Positions 6,258 through 14,246 of a stretch of 17,342 bases of DNA are shown here, in pieces (within the stretch, counting starts at the first letter, position 1; every line of letters begins with the position of its first letter). A program made the translations under genes and the position numbers. The stretch covers positions 1 through 17,342 of the forward strand of contig ONOV01000167.1 in assembly GCA_900319505.1 (NCBI GenBank), written 5' to 3'. Source of the stretch: an uncultured Erysipelotrichaceae bacterium (lineage in GTDB: Bacteria > Bacillota_I > Bacilli_A > Erysipelotrichales > Erysipelotrichaceae). The notes under the pieces are model-generated. The model searched no databases. It was not told the origin of the DNA and worked only from the letters and a program-made list of their open reading frames with translations.

Positions 6258-7118
6258 TTAATACTGCTGTTTTCTCATCTGAATCATCTTCAGAACTTCA
6301 AGATAGCTTTCATAGCGTACGGCTGGTATCTTTCCTTCTTCAACGGCCTTTTTGACAGCACATCCAGGCTCATTCTGATGGACACAGTCATTGAAGCGGC
6401 ACTTGCCAAGATACGGCCTGAATTCCAGCACGTCCTCAGCCAGCTCTTCCTTTTCTATATGAGAGAAGTCCAGGGATGAGAAGCCCGGTGTATCAGCGAC
6501 AAGTCCCCCTGCCACCTGATGCAGTTCATTATGACGGGTGGTGTGTCTGCCCCGGCCCAGGGCTTTGGAGATTTCCTGCGTAGCCAGATGGAACGAGGGT
6601 TCCAGATGGTTGAGCAGACTGCTTTTGCCAGCTCCTGACTGACCGGTCAGAACCGAGATCTTTCCTTTGAGAATACCGGCAAGACGCGGATCGAGATAAT
6701 CTTTTCCCGACCGTATGACTTTCATCGGCCCGTTTTCATATTCCCTGATGCGCGCTTCAGTTTCCGCATTGATCCCAAGATCGCACTTGGTCACAATCAG
6801 TACCGGTTCAATCCCGGCATGAACAATCAGAAACGACAGACGGTCGATCAGGGTCACGGAAAAGTCCGGATCCTTTACGGACATGACAATGAGAGCCTGA
6901 TCGACATTGGCACAGGCTGGCCGGACAAGATAGGTTCTTCTCGGCAGTACTTTTTCAACAACCCACTGGCCGCTGTATTCTTCCGCTTCCACTTCATCCC
7001 CTGCCACCGGCCTAACCTGCAGGCGCAGGCGCCCGGCAAGCTGTGCTTCCACCATTCTGCCATCTTCCAGATACAGGGTATATGTTTTGGAAATAATCTT
7101 GGTAATCCGTGCTTTCAT
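6258..7118 (-). CDS. rsgA: Ribosome small subunit-dependent GTPase RsgA
   Basis: A late 30S maturation GTPase (YloQ/CpgA in Bacillus), 286 residues from ATG 7118. The N-terminal OB-fold is about residues 1-65. The GTPase motifs come in the circularly permuted order of the family: G4 TKCD (110-113), then the G1 P-loop TGQSGAGKSS (158-167), GRHTT (190-194) and G3 DTPGF (209-213). The C-terminal zinc knuckle is C240, C245, H247 and C253 in the CRFNDCVHQNEPGCAV block. The ATG overlaps the prkC TGA by one base (TGATG); an in-frame GTG directly before it at 7121 is an alternative start. In Bacillus CpgA is a substrate of PrkC, which fits the tight coupling of these genes, though that regulation is not visible here. 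Confidence 0.97.
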   Translation of the reverse strand: MKARITKIISKTYTLYLEDGRMVEAQLAGRLRLQVRPVAGDEVEAEEYSGQWVVEKVLPRRTYLVRPACANVDQALIVMSVKDPDFSVTLIDRLSFLIVHAGIEPVLIVTKCDLGINAETEARIREYENGPMKVIRSGKDYLDPRLAGILKGKISVLTGQSGAGKSSLLNHLEPSFHLATQEISKALGRGRHTTRHNELHQVAGGLVADTPGFSSLDFSHIEKEELAEDVLEFRPYLGKCRFNDCVHQNEPGCAVKKAVEEGKIPAVRYESYLEVLKMIQMRKQQY

Positions 7119-8920
7119 CACTCACTGTCCTTATAGCTGTAATAGTAGAGCGTGATGGAGCTGCCTTCCCTCTGGGTATAGGTACTGCCTGCGGCAGGAT
7201 CGCTGTAGGCAACGGTACCGACCAGATTGTTATCACGGATATTGGCAAGCTCATCTTCACTCAGGGTAGAAGGATCGATCTCGCTGGCATAGGCACTGAA
7301 GCCCATGGCTTCCAGTTCCGCTGCGGCTGAGTTGTAATCCTGGCCGATGATATCAGTCGGAATGGTGCCGGAAGGATACGCCGCATAGTACAGCGTAACC
7401 GTAGCTTCAGCATCCGGATCAAACAGCGTACCGGGTTCAATGCCGCTCTGGCGGGTAACGGTACCGGCTTCAGCACTGTCATTACTGTCATCCTCGACAG
7501 TTTCAACCGTAATACCGCTGTAGGATTTCAGGGCTTTTTCCGCATCTTCTACGGAGCGGCCGGTAAAGTCAGGCATGGTCACACCGATGCCGGAAGATAC
7601 GGTAACGGTGACGATGCTGTTTTTTTCTGCCGTGGATCCGGCCGAAGGATCAGATGAGATGATCTGATCGGCCGGAGTATCTTCGGTCAGAACATAGGTG
7701 ACATCGGTATTGAGATTGAGGTCGACCTTCTGCAGAGCAGTCTCCGCTTCCTCAAGCGTCATGCCGCTGAGATCAGGCACTTCGGTTTCACTCATCTTCT
7801 CCATGACGCCGCTATGTTTCAGGGAATACCAGACACCGCCGCAGACCCCAAGCACAAGCAGAAGAACAATCAGAACAATACGTCCTGTATGCTTTTCCTT
7901 AGGCTGACGCTTCTTTTCCTGTCTTCTCTCTTCCCTTTCCTTTTTCTTTCTTGCTCTTCTTTCCGCCGTATATTCCAGATCTTCATCCGTATCATCGTCA
8001 TCATCATAAAGCGAACGGTCTTCTTCGAAGCGCTGGGCTTTCATAATAGCCGTATTGGAATATTCCTGGCTGTTGCGGGCCGGCTCATTGAGCCGGGAAG
8101 GATCAAGACATGTATTGAGATCCTTCAGCATCTCTTCCGCCGAGCGGTAGCGCTCAGATGGGTTCTTGGCTGCCGCCTTGTTGATGATATTGGCAACAGA
8201 CTGCGGTACAGCCGGGTTGATGGCCCGGATATTGGGCAATGGATCCCGCATATGCATCAGAGCAATCTGCACTGCCTGTTCCGCTTTGAACGGCACATCG
8301 CCGGCCAGCATTTCAAACATGACAATGCCCATGGCATAGATATCCGACTGCGGGGAGGCCTGCTGTCCTCTGGCCAGTTCCGGTGCCAGGTAATGGACCG
8401 AACCCATGACATTGTTGGCCTGGGTCAGCTGCACTGAGCCTTTGGCGGTCGCAATGCCGAAGTCGAGGATCTTGATGGAGCCATCGGATTTGACAATGAT
8501 GTTCTGCGGCTTGATATCACGGTGGATAATGCCCCGCTTATGGGCTTCGGAAATAGCTGAAGTCAGCTGTTTCATGATATCCACCGCTTCTTCATTCATG
8601 AGCGGTCCTCTTTCCCGGATGATCTGCTTGAGAGTCTTGCCCGGGACATATTCCATGACAATATAATGGTGGCCCTTGTAGTCGCCGACATCATAGATTT
8701 CAACGATGTTGGGGTGAGACAGAGCGGTAGCGGCCTGGGCTTCCCGCTCAAACCGCAGGATGCTGACTGTATCGGTAGACAGATCTGCACGCAGAATCTT
8801 GACCGCAACCTGACGGTTGAGAATCGTATCCACCGCCAGAAATACATCAGCCATGCCGCCCTGACCGATATGCTGAACAACTTCATAACGGCCGGCAATC
8901 ATATTCTTCGTGCTGCTCAT
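7118..8920 (-). CDS. prkC: PASTA-domain Ser/Thr protein kinase (PrkC/Stk type)
   Basis: A 600-residue membrane kinase that senses cell-wall fragments. The kinase domain is at about 11-272: Gly loop IGQGGMADVF (18-27), K41, catalytic HRDIKPQN (133-140), DFG (153-155) and APE-like APEL (179-182). A very acidic stretch (306-316, seven D/E in a row) and a strongly basic stretch (321-347) precede one membrane segment, IVLIVLLLVLGVCGGVWYSL (348-367). Outside the cell are three PASTA repeats, about 379-443, 447-512 and 518-596. The topology is kinase in, PASTA out. Three repeats match PrkC of Bacillus. The ATG overlaps the phosphatase stop by 4 bp (ATGA), and rsgA overlaps its stop. The kinase and the PP2C phosphatase form the usual opposing pair. 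Confidence 0.98.
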   Translation of the reverse strand: MSSTKNMIAGRYEVVQHIGQGGMADVFLAVDTILNRQVAVKILRADLSTDTVSILRFEREAQAATALSHPNIVEIYDVGDYKGHHYIVMEYVPGKTLKQIIRERGPLMNEEAVDIMKQLTSAISEAHKRGIIHRDIKPQNIIVKSDGSIKILDFGIATAKGSVQLTQANNVMGSVHYLAPELARGQQASPQSDIYAMGIVMFEMLAGDVPFKAEQAVQIALMHMRDPLPNIRAINPAVPQSVANIINKAAAKNPSERYRSAEEMLKDLNTCLDPSRLNEPARNSQEYSNTAIMKAQRFEEDRSLYDDDDDTDEDLEYTAERRARKKKEREERRQEKKRQPKEKHTGRIVLIVLLLVLGVCGGVWYSLKHSGVMEKMSETEVPDLSGMTLEEAETALQKVDLNLNTDVTYVLTEDTPADQIISSDPSAGSTAEKNSIVTVTVSSGIGVTMPDFTGRSVEDAEKALKSYSGITVETVEDDSNDSAEAGTVTRQSGIEPGTLFDPDAEATVTLYYAAYPSGTIPTDIIGQDYNSAAAELEAMGFSAYASEIDPSTLSEDELANIRDNNLVGTVAYSDPAAGSTYTQREGSSITLYYYSYKDSE

Positions 8921-9666
8921 CTTTGATCACCCTCCTCCAGATCAATCAGGATGACGGTCACATTATCAAAGCCGCCTGCATCCAGTGCTTCCTTGATCAG
9001 GCGTCTGGCTCTCAGAGCCGGATCCAGTTCGTGGTTGAGCACAATGGAACGCACTCTCTTTTCATCCACATAAGAAGTCAGTCCATCGGAACACAGCAGA
9101 AGTCCGTTCATATCCTCATCGTGCACATCAATATCCGACCGGACGGATTCCCATACGCCGATGGCATTGGTGAGTACGTTCTTGCGGGAATAGGTCTTGG
9201 CCTGTTCGGGGGTGAGTTCCCCATGCATGATCATGTCATTGACCAGCGAATGGTCCATGGTCAATTGACGGAATTCACCATTGTCCCTGAAGGCATAGCA
9301 TCGGGAATCGCCGACATTGACGATAAACCGGCCTACACTGGTCAGTACGGCCCCGCATAAGGTTGTTCCCATTCCATGCAGCCGAGGGTTGTTCTGTCCG
9401 GTTTCATAGATCTGCCGGTTGACCTCCTTCACCCCGTTGCGCAGCCAGGCCCTGACATCATCCGATTCCTTGAAACCGTTATTCTCGGCAAAGGCAACCG
9501 AAAAATAATTGACCGCCATCCGGCTTGCCACATCTCCCCCGAGATTGCCGCCGATGCCGTCGCAGACAAGCGCAAAAAGGTCACCGGCCCCGTTATGGGC
9601 GATGACATAGCTGTCCTGATTGCTGCGCCGCATCTTGCCTTTATCTGTCATTCCATAGTACTTCAT
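8917..9666 (-). CDS. prpC: PP2C-family Ser/Thr protein phosphatase (PrpC/Stp type)
   Basis: A 249-residue Mg/Mn-dependent phosphatase that reverses phosphorylation by the adjacent PASTA kinase. It has the short, soluble form found beside bacterial PASTA kinases. Metal ligands are visible: D18 in RRSNQDSY (13-20), D36-G37 in CDGIGG (35-40), D194 in LCSDGL (191-196) and D234 in GGFDNVT (231-237). GMGTTLCGAVL (98-108) and VNVGDSRCY (116-124) complete the core motifs. No transmembrane segment or extra domain is present. Start and stop codons overlap both neighbours by 4 bp (rlmN side 9663-9666, kinase side 8917-8920), so the pair is translationally coupled and probably made in fixed ratio. Confidence 0.97.
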   Translation of the reverse strand: MKYYGMTDKGKMRRSNQDSYVIAHNGAGDLFALVCDGIGGNLGGDVASRMAVNYFSVAFAENNGFKESDDVRAWLRNGVKEVNRQIYETGQNNPRLHGMGTTLCGAVLTSVGRFIVNVGDSRCYAFRDNGEFRQLTMDHSLVNDMIMHGELTPEQAKTYSRKNVLTNAIGVWESVRSDIDVHDEDMNGLLLCSDGLTSYVDEKRVRSIVLNHELDPALRARRLIKEALDAGGFDNVTVILIDLEEGDQR

Positions 9667-10709
9667 TGATCTGCCTTTTCTTTTTCGTGTCTGGCCCTCA
9701 GCTGACCGCAGGCTGCATCAATATCCTCCCCGTGTCTTGTTCTGAGGGTTGCCTTGACGCCGTGCTTCATCAGCACATCATAGAAATGAAGGGCAGTTTT
9801 CGCATCGGTGGAGTGATAGCCGTTTTCATCTACTTCATTGTAGGGAATCAGATTGACATAGGCATTCATGCCGTGAATCAGCCGGGCCAGTTCAATGGCA
9901 TTCTGATCCAGATCATTGACCCCGTGAAGCAGAATATATTCAAAGGTCAGTCTTCTGTGATTATCGACACTGTAGGCTTTCAATGCCTTCATGAGCTCAT
10001 CCAGCGGATAGGCTTTATCAATGGGCATGAGCTGTCTTCTGAGCTCATCATTGGAAGCATGCAGAGAGACGGCCAGATTATACTGAACATGTTCGGCCGC
10101 AAAGTCGTTGATGCGCGGGACAATGCCGCAGGTGCTGATGGTGATGTGGCGTGCTCCGATTGCTAACCCGAGATCACTGTTGACAATCCGGCAGAAGCGC
10201 ATCACATTATCGTAATTATCAAACGGTTCACCCGTTCCCATGATGACAATGTTGTCCACCCTTCTGCCCATCTCATCCAGCAGCTTCTGCACATACATGA
10301 CTTCACCAGTCATCTCTCCGGCTGTCATGTTTCTCTGCTTTTTCAAAAGACCCGAAGCACAGAACGTACAGCCCATGTTGCAGCCGATTTCACTGGATAC
10401 ACAAAGGCTTTCTCCATAATCAAAATGCATGAGCACAGCTTCCACGCTGGAACCGTCCGCCAGTTCAAGCAGGAACTTCATCGTTCCATCATGCGATACC
10501 TGCCGGTCAACTTCCTTCACCGGCATGATCACATACTGTTCTTTCAGCTGTTCAATCAGAGAAGCAGGCAGATCCGTCATCTCATCAAACGATACTGCTC
10601 TTTTCCGGTACAGCCAGCTGTACATCTGTTTTGCCCGGTAAGGCTTCTGTCCATATACAGCCAGAACGTCTTCCAGCTGTTTCAAATCATAATCATATAT
10701 TGTCTGCAT
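9663..10709 (-). CDS. rlmN: Dual-specificity RNA methyltransferase RlmN (23S rRNA A2503, tRNA A37)
   Basis: A radical SAM enzyme that makes 2-methyladenosine in 23S rRNA and some tRNAs. The protein has 348 residues, normal length. The cluster-binding C110, C114 and C117 lie in GCNMGCTFCASG (109-120). C334 in DIDAACGQLR (329-338) is the methyl-carrier cysteine and C103 in SLCVSS the resolving one. MGTGEPF (157-163) is the SAM-contact motif, and SLHASND (215-221) is typical of RlmN/Cfr. Cfr-type resistance enzymes share the fold, but the housekeeping operon position and N-terminal extension favour RlmN. It lies 24 bp after rsmB, and its stop overlaps the phosphatase ATG. Confidence 0.97.
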   Translation of the reverse strand: MQTIYDYDLKQLEDVLAVYGQKPYRAKQMYSWLYRKRAVSFDEMTDLPASLIEQLKEQYVIMPVKEVDRQVSHDGTMKFLLELADGSSVEAVLMHFDYGESLCVSSEIGCNMGCTFCASGLLKKQRNMTAGEMTGEVMYVQKLLDEMGRRVDNIVIMGTGEPFDNYDNVMRFCRIVNSDLGLAIGARHITISTCGIVPRINDFAAEHVQYNLAVSLHASNDELRRQLMPIDKAYPLDELMKALKAYSVDNHRRLTFEYILLHGVNDLDQNAIELARLIHGMNAYVNLIPYNEVDENGYHSTDAKTALHFYDVLMKHGVKATLRTRHGEDIDAACGQLRARHEKEKADQ

Positions 10710-10733
10710 ACTGTCCTATTCTAACATGATTTC

Positions 10734-11942
10734 TCATTCATGCTTTTGAAGTTTAGCAGCGTAGAACCCATCCCCCTCATCCTCATAGGGAAAATACGTT
10801 CTTTCCTGCCGCAGTTCATATTCCGGATGGGTTTTCAGAAAGGCCTGTACCTGTCCTTCATTCTCCTTGCGGTTGAGCGTACAGGTACTGTAGACCATGA
10901 TGCCCCCGGCTTTCAGATACGGGGCATTGGCTTCCAGAATATTCTTCTGTACTTTGACAATCGCATCCAGATCTTCCGGTGTTTCATGCCAGCGGATCTC
11001 CGGCTTATGCTTGAGATCACCAAGGCCGGAACAGGGTACATCCAGCAGGATACGCTCAAAACCTCCTTCTTCATACTGGTCTTTGATCGAGGCATCCTTT
11101 ACCTGTACGGTACAGACTGCCACACCCGTTCTTTCCATCAGTTCTTCAATCAGACGGGCTCTGCTTTCATACAGCTCCCCCGACACCAGCTCTCCTTCAT
11201 TATGCATGAACATGGCAATTTCCTGACTCTTTGTTCCCGGTGCCGCACAGGCATCCAGCACCCGCATGCCCGGCTTCACATCCAGCAGAACAGCAGCCTG
11301 TGCCGCATGAATGTCCTGGATGACATAGCAGCCCTGCTGAAACAGCGGATGGACCAGCGGATTGTCCTTCATCGTAAAGCTGATATCATTCACAAAGACA
11401 GCACCAGCTTCTTCCAGTGTCTTACGGTCTGTTTTCAGGGTATTGATCCGGCCGTAAACACGGGCGGGCATCTGATCTGCCTGCATGATCTTCCCGGCTG
11501 TCTCTTCTCCATAATGTGCTTTCCACATGCGGTACAGCCATTCCGGGTGGGAGGTGTTGACGGCCGGATCACTGCTTTTTACCAGCCCCCTTTTCTCCAT
11601 CTGATGCAGGACAGCATTGACAAAGCCTTTTTCATGCCTGCTGCATAATTCAACAGAAGTGGAAAATACGGCATAGGCCGGCACTTTTTCCATGAAGAAA
11701 AGTTCACAGGCACTCATATCCAGCAGATATCTAGTGCGGGGACGGATGCGGCCATGGACAAAGGGTTTCCACTGTTCTTCCAGAAGCGTCATGTTGCGCA
11801 GCGTGGTATAGACCAGTTCAGAAACAAAAGGCATATGCGCACGCTCTATCGGACTGTTGCGCATCAGGATGGCCGCATAGGCATGTTCCTTCATAACCCT
11901 TTCAATGACATCAAGGGCATATTTTCTCATTTCATCAGCCAT
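10734..11942 (-). CDS. rsmB: 16S rRNA m5C967 methyltransferase RsmB
   Basis: A 402-residue fusion of an N-terminal NusB-like RNA-binding domain (about 1-125) and a Rossmann SAM methyltransferase (about 155-400) that methylates C967 of 16S rRNA. The SAM motif is VLDACAAPGTKS (228-239). The two family cysteines are C304 in DVPCSGLGDL (301-310) and C354 in STCTLNRKENE (352-362). It is somewhat shorter than the usual length of about 430-450. The ATG lies 4 bp after the priA stop. In Bacillus, def and fmt sit between priA and this gene; here nothing does. A second in-frame ATG four codons later is possible but the first is used. Confidence 0.96.
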   Translation of the reverse strand: MADEMRKYALDVIERVMKEHAYAAILMRNSPIERAHMPFVSELVYTTLRNMTLLEEQWKPFVHGRIRPRTRYLLDMSACELFFMEKVPAYAVFSTSVELCSRHEKGFVNAVLHQMEKRGLVKSSDPAVNTSHPEWLYRMWKAHYGEETAGKIMQADQMPARVYGRINTLKTDRKTLEEAGAVFVNDISFTMKDNPLVHPLFQQGCYVIQDIHAAQAAVLLDVKPGMRVLDACAAPGTKSQEIAMFMHNEGELVSGELYESRARLIEELMERTGVAVCTVQVKDASIKDQYEEGGFERILLDVPCSGLGDLKHKPEIRWHETPEDLDAIVKVQKNILEANAPYLKAGGIMVYSTCTLNRKENEGQVQAFLKTHPEYELRQERTYFPYEDEGDGFYAAKLQKHE

Positions 11943-11946
11943 ATGA

Positions 11947-14112
11947 TCACTCCAGATTCATCGGATTGACATCCACAAGCACAGCTGCCTGCAGAGCTTT
12001 GGGATCTGCCTGCAGCGCCTGGCGGACATCATTTTTCATTTCATCGGGATTCTTCCCCTTCAATACTATGCGGGAGCGGCAGTAATCATTGATCTTCAGA
12101 AGCTGAATGATGCCGATCACCCGGTATGAGCCATGCAGGGATGCCTTGAGATATAAGGCAGTCGCATCCACCTTGTGCTGATCCCGATCACGGATCAAAA
12201 GACTGATCAGATACGTATAAGGAGGATACTGGCCGATATAGCGGAATTTCATCTCTTCTTTGAAAAAAGACAGATAATCCTGCTTTGCAGCACAGACAAC
12301 TGCATAGTGGTCCGGGTTGAATACCTGAAAGATGACTTCTCCCTTTGCCTGTCCCCGGCCGCTGCGTCCGGCTGCCTGCATCAGCAGATCAAATGTGCTT
12401 TCACAGCTGCGAAAGTCAGTTCGGGCCAGACCGTTGTCGCCATTAATGATGCCAACCAGCGTCACTTCCGGAAAGTCGAGGCCTTTGGCAATCATCTGGG
12501 TGCCCAGAAGAATATCGGCTTTTCCATCGTTGAATGCCTTCAGAATTCTCTCATGGGCATCCTTGCGGGCGGTTGTGTCCGCATCCATACGCAGTACGGA
12601 TGCCTGTGGAAACAGTCTTCTGACTTCCTCTTCCAGCTTTTCCGTACCGAAACCGTAATTCATGAACCCGTCATGCGAGCCGCATTCGGGACAGACTTTC
12701 GGCACCGCCATTTCATAGCCGCAGGCATGGCATTTCATGCGGTTGATCTGACGATGGTAGCTCATGGCCAGATCGCAATGGGGGCATGTGATGACTTTCC
12801 CGCAGCTGCGGCAGCGCAGTACGGTGTTATAGCCTCTTCGATTCAGCATCAGGATGATTCTTTCATGGTTCTGCAGGCGTTCTGCCATCTTTGCCTTGAG
12901 AAGATCGGACAGGATCATATCGCCGCCGTTTCTGCCCTCACTTTTCATATCCACTACCGTGACTTCCGGCAGGCTCTGATTGATGCGCTCCGGCATTTCC
13001 ACAAGATGATAGACGTTTTTCAAAGCTCTGGCATAGGAATCCAGGGTCGGGGTGGCTGAGCCGAGAATGACTTTGCAATGGTGGTATCTGCCTCTATGAA
13101 TGGCGATATCCCGGCAGTGATAGGCAGGCTGTGTTTCCTGTTTATAGGAGGCATCCTGTTCTTCATCCATGACAATCAGACCGAGATTTTCAAACGGCAG
13201 GAATACGGCACTGCGGGTGCCTACGACAATGGATGCCTGTCCCTGTTTCACCTTGCGGTACTGTTCATACTTTTCCTGATCGGAAAGACCGGAATGATAA
13301 ATAGCAAGTTCATTGCCGAACCGTGCTTTCACCCGTGCTATCATCTGCGGGGTCAGGCCGATTTCCGGCACCAGCAGAAGTACCTGTCTGCCCTGGGCAA
13401 GGGCTTCAGCCGCCAGCTGCAGATAGATTTCCGTCTTGCCTGCCCCGGTCACGCCTCTTAATAGATATACGGGATCATCCGAAGTATTGATTTCTTTCAG
13501 CACCGCCTTCTGGCGGGGCGTCAGAACAATGGAAGAAGCCGCAATGGCATGGGCATTGGAAATGGCTTCTCTTTCCCTGACTGATACAGTAAAAGCACCC
13601 TTTTCAATCAGTCTGGCAAGAATAGAAGGTGATATTTTACGACAGTCCTTATAGCGTACTTCGCCCTTCTGCTGAACCATGGTATACATGGCAAGCTGTT
13701 TCGGGGTTAATGATACTTCCTGATCACTGACCCGTACCCACTTTTCCTGTACAACGGTCTGAATCTTTCCAGCCGGCTTGAGTTTGGCCGGCAGAATGCA
13801 TTGGAAACAGGCAATGGCCGGACAGAGATTGTCCTGTTTCATGGTAAGGGCAAGCTCATGCAGTTCATCTGTCAGTAAGGATTCATGGTCGATGACCGCT
13901 TCCACCGGTTTGACAGCAAAGCCCGCCGCTGCACTGATCTCTTGCGTACTCTTCTCTGTTTCCTCAACAGATTCCACAAAGCCGATCAGATGGCGGTGGT
14001 TGAAATCAACCATCACCCGGCAGCCAGGCTCCACTTCTTCTTCACTGATATAGGTAAATGTCCGATCCAGCATGCGGACCGGATGTTCAATCCAGCATTT
14101 CAGTATTTTCAT
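11947..14112 (-). CDS. priA: Primosomal replication restart helicase PriA
   Basis: A 3'-5' helicase that reloads the replication machinery at stalled forks. I start it at ATG 14112 (721 residues, MKILKCWIEHPV), because the family begins there and the 15 codons upstream look like leader. Residues 1-100 are the 3'-end-binding domain. The helicase core has Walker A GVTGAGKT (220-227), DEEQD (316-320), GSATPT (351-356) and motif VI QAAGRSGR (579-586). Eight cysteines bind two zincs: C434, C437, C443, C446, C461, C464, C474 and C477. The C-terminus ends in the typical VDVNPMNLE. It is the first gene of the eight-gene operon. A ribosome site is not strong (AAGGA 13 bp or AAAGGG directly upstream). 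Confidence 0.97.
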   Translation of the reverse strand: MKILKCWIEHPVRMLDRTFTYISEEEVEPGCRVMVDFNHRHLIGFVESVEETEKSTQEISAAAGFAVKPVEAVIDHESLLTDELHELALTMKQDNLCPAIACFQCILPAKLKPAGKIQTVVQEKWVRVSDQEVSLTPKQLAMYTMVQQKGEVRYKDCRKISPSILARLIEKGAFTVSVREREAISNAHAIAASSIVLTPRQKAVLKEINTSDDPVYLLRGVTGAGKTEIYLQLAAEALAQGRQVLLLVPEIGLTPQMIARVKARFGNELAIYHSGLSDQEKYEQYRKVKQGQASIVVGTRSAVFLPFENLGLIVMDEEQDASYKQETQPAYHCRDIAIHRGRYHHCKVILGSATPTLDSYARALKNVYHLVEMPERINQSLPEVTVVDMKSEGRNGGDMILSDLLKAKMAERLQNHERIILMLNRRGYNTVLRCRSCGKVITCPHCDLAMSYHRQINRMKCHACGYEMAVPKVCPECGSHDGFMNYGFGTEKLEEEVRRLFPQASVLRMDADTTARKDAHERILKAFNDGKADILLGTQMIAKGLDFPEVTLVGIINGDNGLARTDFRSCESTFDLLMQAAGRSGRGQAKGEVIFQVFNPDHYAVVCAAKQDYLSFFKEEMKFRYIGQYPPYTYLISLLIRDRDQHKVDATALYLKASLHGSYRVIGIIQLLKINDYCRSRIVLKGKNPDEMKNDVRQALQADPKALQAAVLVDVNPMNLE

Positions 14113-14167
14113 CCCTTTTATTCTATCCTTTTTTATCCGCTCACTTCCACCCTGCATCTGCTTATGT

Positions 14168-14175
14168 ATTATAAT
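14168..14175. promoter_or_regulatory. Palindromic ATTATAAT: candidate shared -10 for priA and proA
   Basis: The 8-bp palindrome gives TATAAT on the plus strand (14170-14175) and TATAAT on the minus strand (14168-14173). Starts would fall near 14182 for proA (leader about 64 nt) and 14161 for priA (leader about 48 nt). Neither direction has a good -35, so the call rests on the -10 match and on position in the 134-bp divergent gap. The rest of that gap shows nothing else I can name. Confidence 0.5.
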
Positions 14176-14246
14176 GTCTCAAACCCCTTCCCTTTATTTA
14201 TAGACGGAAAGGAATACACTTCCCTGAAAAGAAATGGAGGTCCTGT

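Noticed and set aside
9663..10709. Cfr-type antibiotic resistance methyltransferase
   Set aside because: Motifs are shared with RlmN, but the conserved housekeeping operon position and full-length N-terminal region favour RlmN.
10740..11648. Plus-strand open frame of 302 codons
   Set aside because: It lies wholly antisense to rsmB, which has clear catalytic motifs, and shows no recognisable domain.
12175..13059. Plus-strand open frame of 294 codons
   Set aside because: Antisense to the zinc-binding and helicase part of priA; Cys- and His-rich by reflection, with no family pattern.
14113..14157. 15-codon N-terminal extension of PriA
   Set aside because: PriA proteins begin near MKILKCW; the extension is near or at the candidate transcription start and has no ribosome site.
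14182..14246. Possible attenuator or T-box in the proA leader
   Set aside because: The leader is too short, lacks the T-box sequence and has only weak pairing (CCTTT/AAAGG).
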